The notes beneath the pieces are model-generated. The model was given only the letters and a program-made list of their open reading frames with translations. It did not search any database and was not told the DNA's origin. Shown here piece by piece: positions 60,401 through 62,396 of a stretch of 62,396 bases of DNA. The translations under genes were made by a program, and so were the position numbers. Position 1 is the stretch's first letter. The number at the start of each line of letters is the position of its first letter. Origin of the DNA: an uncultured Clostridia bacterium (GTDB lineage: Bacteria > Bacillota > Clostridia > TANB77 > CAG-508); NCBI GenBank assembly GCA_947624655.1, contig CANQLH010000009.1, forward strand, positions 1 to 62,396. The letters run 5' to 3'.

Positions 60401-61122
60401 TCAATAAGATATTTATATAATGCTTCAACTTGCTTTTCTCTATCTTCTCCTTCTCGATTTCCTGCATCATATTCTGATAGTAACTCATATTCTTCTCCAT
60501 CAGTTGTATATGCTAACCAATTTTCTTCATTATACTTATCAAACATTTCATTATCAGGTTCTGTGTAATACCATATTAATACCTGATTAACAGCAGCAAT
60601 ATCCTCGTCAGTTATTTTTGTTGTATATTGAACATTATATTTTTGCATAGCTTTATTTAAAAGATCATTTTTATAGTCTTCTGTCGATCTTCCAGGAACA
60701 TATATCAAACTTAATAAAGTAACTAGTTTTTTATAATTTTCACTTTCAGTCAATTGATATGTTAATTCACTATATTGAGCAATATTTCCCATATCATTAA
60801 TCATATTATATTGTAAATCATATTTTGCTATACGACTTGCGAAGTAAAACCCCATACCTGGCTTTAAGCAGTAAATTGTAGGTTGTTCTTCTGTTAAATC
60901 ACTACCTTCTTCTTGACTTATATGTGTTTCTAAAATATTTATTTTCTTACCACCAAATTCTGGTAATCCAATAGCATATCCTATATTGGTTCCATCCTCT
61001 TTAGTGGAATAGTGTTTTATTCCTATGTATACATTTTCAATGTTTGCAGCTAATGTTTCTGTAATAAAACATATTAACAAAAATGCTATTGCAAATATAG
61101 ATATGATCTTTTTTCTCCCCAT
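57441..61122 (-). CDS. Sortase-anchored L,D-transpeptidase with SH3b domains, complete after one +1 CGG shift
   Basis: The 1,226-residue product has a signal peptide (IISIFAIAFLLICFI), a head like that of the 1,897-residue protein (IYCLKPGMGFYF), two SH3b domains (VNLRERPTSSSG), and a YkuD domain split by CGG at codon 531. The 0 frame ends after ~20 off-target residues; +1 gives EWRNLNGNVCGQYATRI, then ILFHSVPY and TTASEGCIRLTVEDAKW with the catalytic His and Cys. A third SH3b domain, a DUF11-like module, a Pro-Asp/Pro-Glu stalk and an IPQTGE + helix + KxHKNR sorting signal follow. It probably makes 3-3 cross-links or links protein to wall. I start at ATG 61122; a TTG four codons earlier is possible. 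Confidence 0.9.
57585..57880. repeat. Low-complexity stalk coding (PDPT/PDPE)n
   Basis: GG(A/T/C)TCTGG-type 6- and 12-bp units encode Pro-Asp-Pro-Thr/Glu repeats ahead of the sorting signal. Confidence 0.85.
59530..59532 (-). other. +1 shift site AAT-CGG-A (L,D-transpeptidase codon 531)
   Basis: The catalytic Cys motif SEGCIRL and the sortase signal lie after the site, so enzyme and anchoring both require the shift. Confidence 0.9.
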
Positions 61123-61147
61123 AATCTTTACCAACCTTTTTTAATTT

Positions 61148-61175
61148 ATTTTACAATAAATAAAAATAATGTCAA
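61148..61175 (-). promoter_or_regulatory. Promoter of the L,D-transpeptidase gene
   Basis: Minus-strand TTGACA (61170-61175), 16-nt spacer, TAAAAT (61148-61153). Confidence 0.65.
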
Positions 61176-61388
61176 TGGTAGCTTTTTCCGATCCATTTTA
61201 GCTTTTAATTACGGAATTACATTATATAACACTAATTAATACTAATATTAAGTTTATATTACATTTTTCTATTAATAAAGCCATATTTTTTAGGGATAAA
61301 AGACTTTTAATTAGATAAAATTCTAGATGGCATTGATTTAAAAATAATGAAAAAATCACTTTTTTGTAAAAATAATAATATAATAGAA

Positions 61389-61417
61389 TTGACTTTTGAT
61401 ACCTTTTAAGGTATAAT
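61389..61417 (+). promoter_or_regulatory. Promoter/operator of HigBA
   Basis: TTGACT (61389-61394), 17-nt spacer, TATAAT (61412-61417). The palindrome ATACCTTTTAAGGTAT (61399-61414) overlaps the -10, a likely HigA operator. The ~270 bp to the left hold nothing else I recognise. Confidence 0.8.
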
Positions 61418-61450
61418 ATATATAGAATAATAAAAGGAGTTATGAACTAA

Positions 61451-61804
61451 ATGTTTGACATTGAATTTTATGAAGATAAAAACGGAAAAAGTGAAGTCTA
61501 CGAATATATCAAAGAATTAAATAAAAGCAATAGTAAAGATAATAGAATAAAGCTAAAAAAGATAAATATGTATATTGAACTCTTATCTAAACATGGATTG
61601 ACATTGAATGAACCATATATAAAAAAGCTAAATAAAGAAATATGGGAATTGCGACCATTAAGAGACAGAATATTGTTTGCTAGTTGGTGTAATAATAAAT
61701 TTGTATTGTTAAGTGTATTTATGAAACAAACACAAAAGACACCACAAAGTGAGATTGAAAAAGCACAAAAATTATTGGAAGATTATAAGAAAAGGAGTGA
61801 GTAA
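61451..61804 (+). CDS. higB: HigB-type (RelE superfamily) toxin
   Basis: The 117-residue product has YEYIKELNKSNSKDNRIKL, then KKLNKEIWELRPLRDRILFA and LLSVFMKQTQKTPQSEIEKA, the Gp49/HigB signature (ELRP...R.LF...F.K...KTP...EI..A). Such toxins cleave ribosome-bound mRNA. It is toxin-first, as in Hig systems. GGAG precedes ATG by 12 nt. The antitoxin starts immediately downstream. Confidence 0.9.
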   Translation: MFDIEFYEDKNGKSEVYEYIKELNKSNSKDNRIKLKKINMYIELLSKHGLTLNEPYIKKLNKEIWELRPLRDRILFASWCNNKFVLLSVFMKQTQKTPQSEIEKAQKLLEDYKKRSE

Positions 61805-61805
61805 T

Positions 61806-62102
61806 ATGGGTAAATTTAAAAACTGGAAAGATGTAAAAAAGGAATTAAACTTTACTCCAGAAGAAGCAGCAGAAATGCAATTAGAAATGGAATTAATAGA
61901 GGCAACTATTGAAGCAAGGAAAAATGCTAATTTAACCCAAAGAGATTTAAGTGAAAAAAGTGGTATAATTCAACCATCTATTGCAAAAATTGAGAGTTTC
62001 GCACGATCTCCTCAAGCTTCAACACTTATAAAATTATTATATCCTTTAGGTTATACTATAAAAGTTGTTCCATTAAACAAAAAGGTAAACAAGTTAAAAT
62101 AA
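61806..62102 (+). CDS. higA: HigA-type antitoxin (XRE helix-turn-helix)
   Basis: The 98-residue product has an N-terminal extension (WKDVKKELNFTPEEAAEMQL) and a helix-turn-helix (ARKNANLTQRDLSEKSGIIQ, PSIAKIESFARSPQASTLIK). It binds and neutralises HigB and should repress the promoter palindrome. ATG 61806 is 8 nt behind GGAG inside the toxin end. An earlier in-frame ATG lies within the toxin gene and is rejected. Confidence 0.9.
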   Translation: MGKFKNWKDVKKELNFTPEEAAEMQLEMELIEATIEARKNANLTQRDLSEKSGIIQPSIAKIESFARSPQASTLIKLLYPLGYTIKVVPLNKKVNKLK

Positions 62103-62125
62103 CTAAAATTATATAATATAAAAAA

Positions 62126-62160
62126 TACTGTAAGGCTTTGTTTTCTAAAGCCTTACAGTA
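62126..62160. terminator. Bidirectional terminator between higA and tRNA-fMet
   Basis: Perfect 14-bp stem TACTGTAAGGCTTT / AAAGCCTTACAGTA, 7-nt loop. On the minus strand TTTTTT follows, serving the tRNA. Confidence 0.85.
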
Positions 62161-62170
62161 TCAATCGTTT

Positions 62171-62246
62171 TGGTTGCGGGGGATAGACTCGAACTACCGA
62201 CCTTTGGGTTATGAGCCCAACGAGCTGCCAACTGCTCCACCCCGCG
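62171..62246 (-). tRNA. Initiator tRNA-fMet (anticodon CAT)
   Basis: The minus-strand CGCGGGG acceptor faces CCCCGCA with the C1-A72 mismatch of initiators. GGGCTCATAACCC has three G-C pairs next to the loop, and CCA is encoded. The remaining 150 bp to the window end hold nothing I recognise. Confidence 0.93.
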
Positions 62247-62396
62247 ATGTATAATACTTTTTTATTATAGTATCTTTTTTTCTAAAAGTCAATACTTCCC
62301 TTTTAATTTGTTATTTTTCTGTTACTTGATAATGGTTTTAAATAAAAAAAGCTTCTGAAGTACTAAAAGAAAAGCACGTACTCTTGATAATATAAG

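Overview
The window is AT-rich (low-GC) DNA with Shine-Dalgarno GGAGG-type ribosome sites, an mreBCD-mrdA-minC shape operon, a Spo0E-type phosphatase, MecA, YmfF/YmfH, rpsU and many giant secreted proteins with SpaA-like or DUF11-like repeats. This points to a spore-forming Clostridium-like Firmicute, probably an uncultivated gut member of the Clostridia (inference; no marker phylogeny was possible). Most genes run on the minus strand.

Layout. 1-2075: start of a pilin-signal surface protein behind a leader with two promoters and two long hairpins. 2.6-6.4 kb: DNA glycosylase, hibernation factor, a RelE-type toxin-antitoxin pair and a Fic protein, punctuated by ~140-bp palindromic repeats. 6.4-18.5 kb: one cyclic-glucan-synthase-like gene (GT84 + GH94), cut in two by a 3.9-kb serine-recombinase element. 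18.5-21.2 kb: a broken AbiE module between 80-bp direct repeats, and an Rpn-type nuclease. 21.2-37.1 kb: two giant surface proteins in one operon. 37.4-38.5 kb: three small plus-strand genes. 38.6-44.7 kb: minC-mrdA-mreD-mreC-mreB-radC-DUF4321. 44.9-49.8 kb: mecA, spo0E-like, ymfH, ymfF, rpsU, prs. 50.2-61.1 kb: a 1,897-residue repeat protein, tRNA-Pro, a second Fic protein and an L,D-transpeptidase surface protein. 61.4-62.4 kb: HigBA and tRNA-fMet.

The main discovery concerns decoding. Seven genes look split by frameshifts, 16 breaks in all, and every break has the same form: an in-frame CGG codon where the conserved protein continues in the +1 frame with GGN (glycine). They occur in mreB, mreD, the L,D-transpeptidase, the serine recombinase, two giant surface proteins (4 + 1) and the glucan synthase (7). 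My manual scan of about 18,400 codons found no CGG codon that is read as an ordinary in-frame triplet. The glucan synthase becomes exactly in frame (8,145 nt, 2,714 residues) only when all seven extra C bases are skipped and the mobile element is removed at its CATG junction. The most economical reading is that this organism shifts +1 at CGG, or reads CGGN as a four-base glycine codon, genome-wide. A systematic assembly artefact is the alternative that must be excluded with raw reads.

A second layer is a family of palindromic intergenic elements that share a GC-rich core. Two copies 45 kb apart differ by a compensated A-T/T-A swap in their arms.
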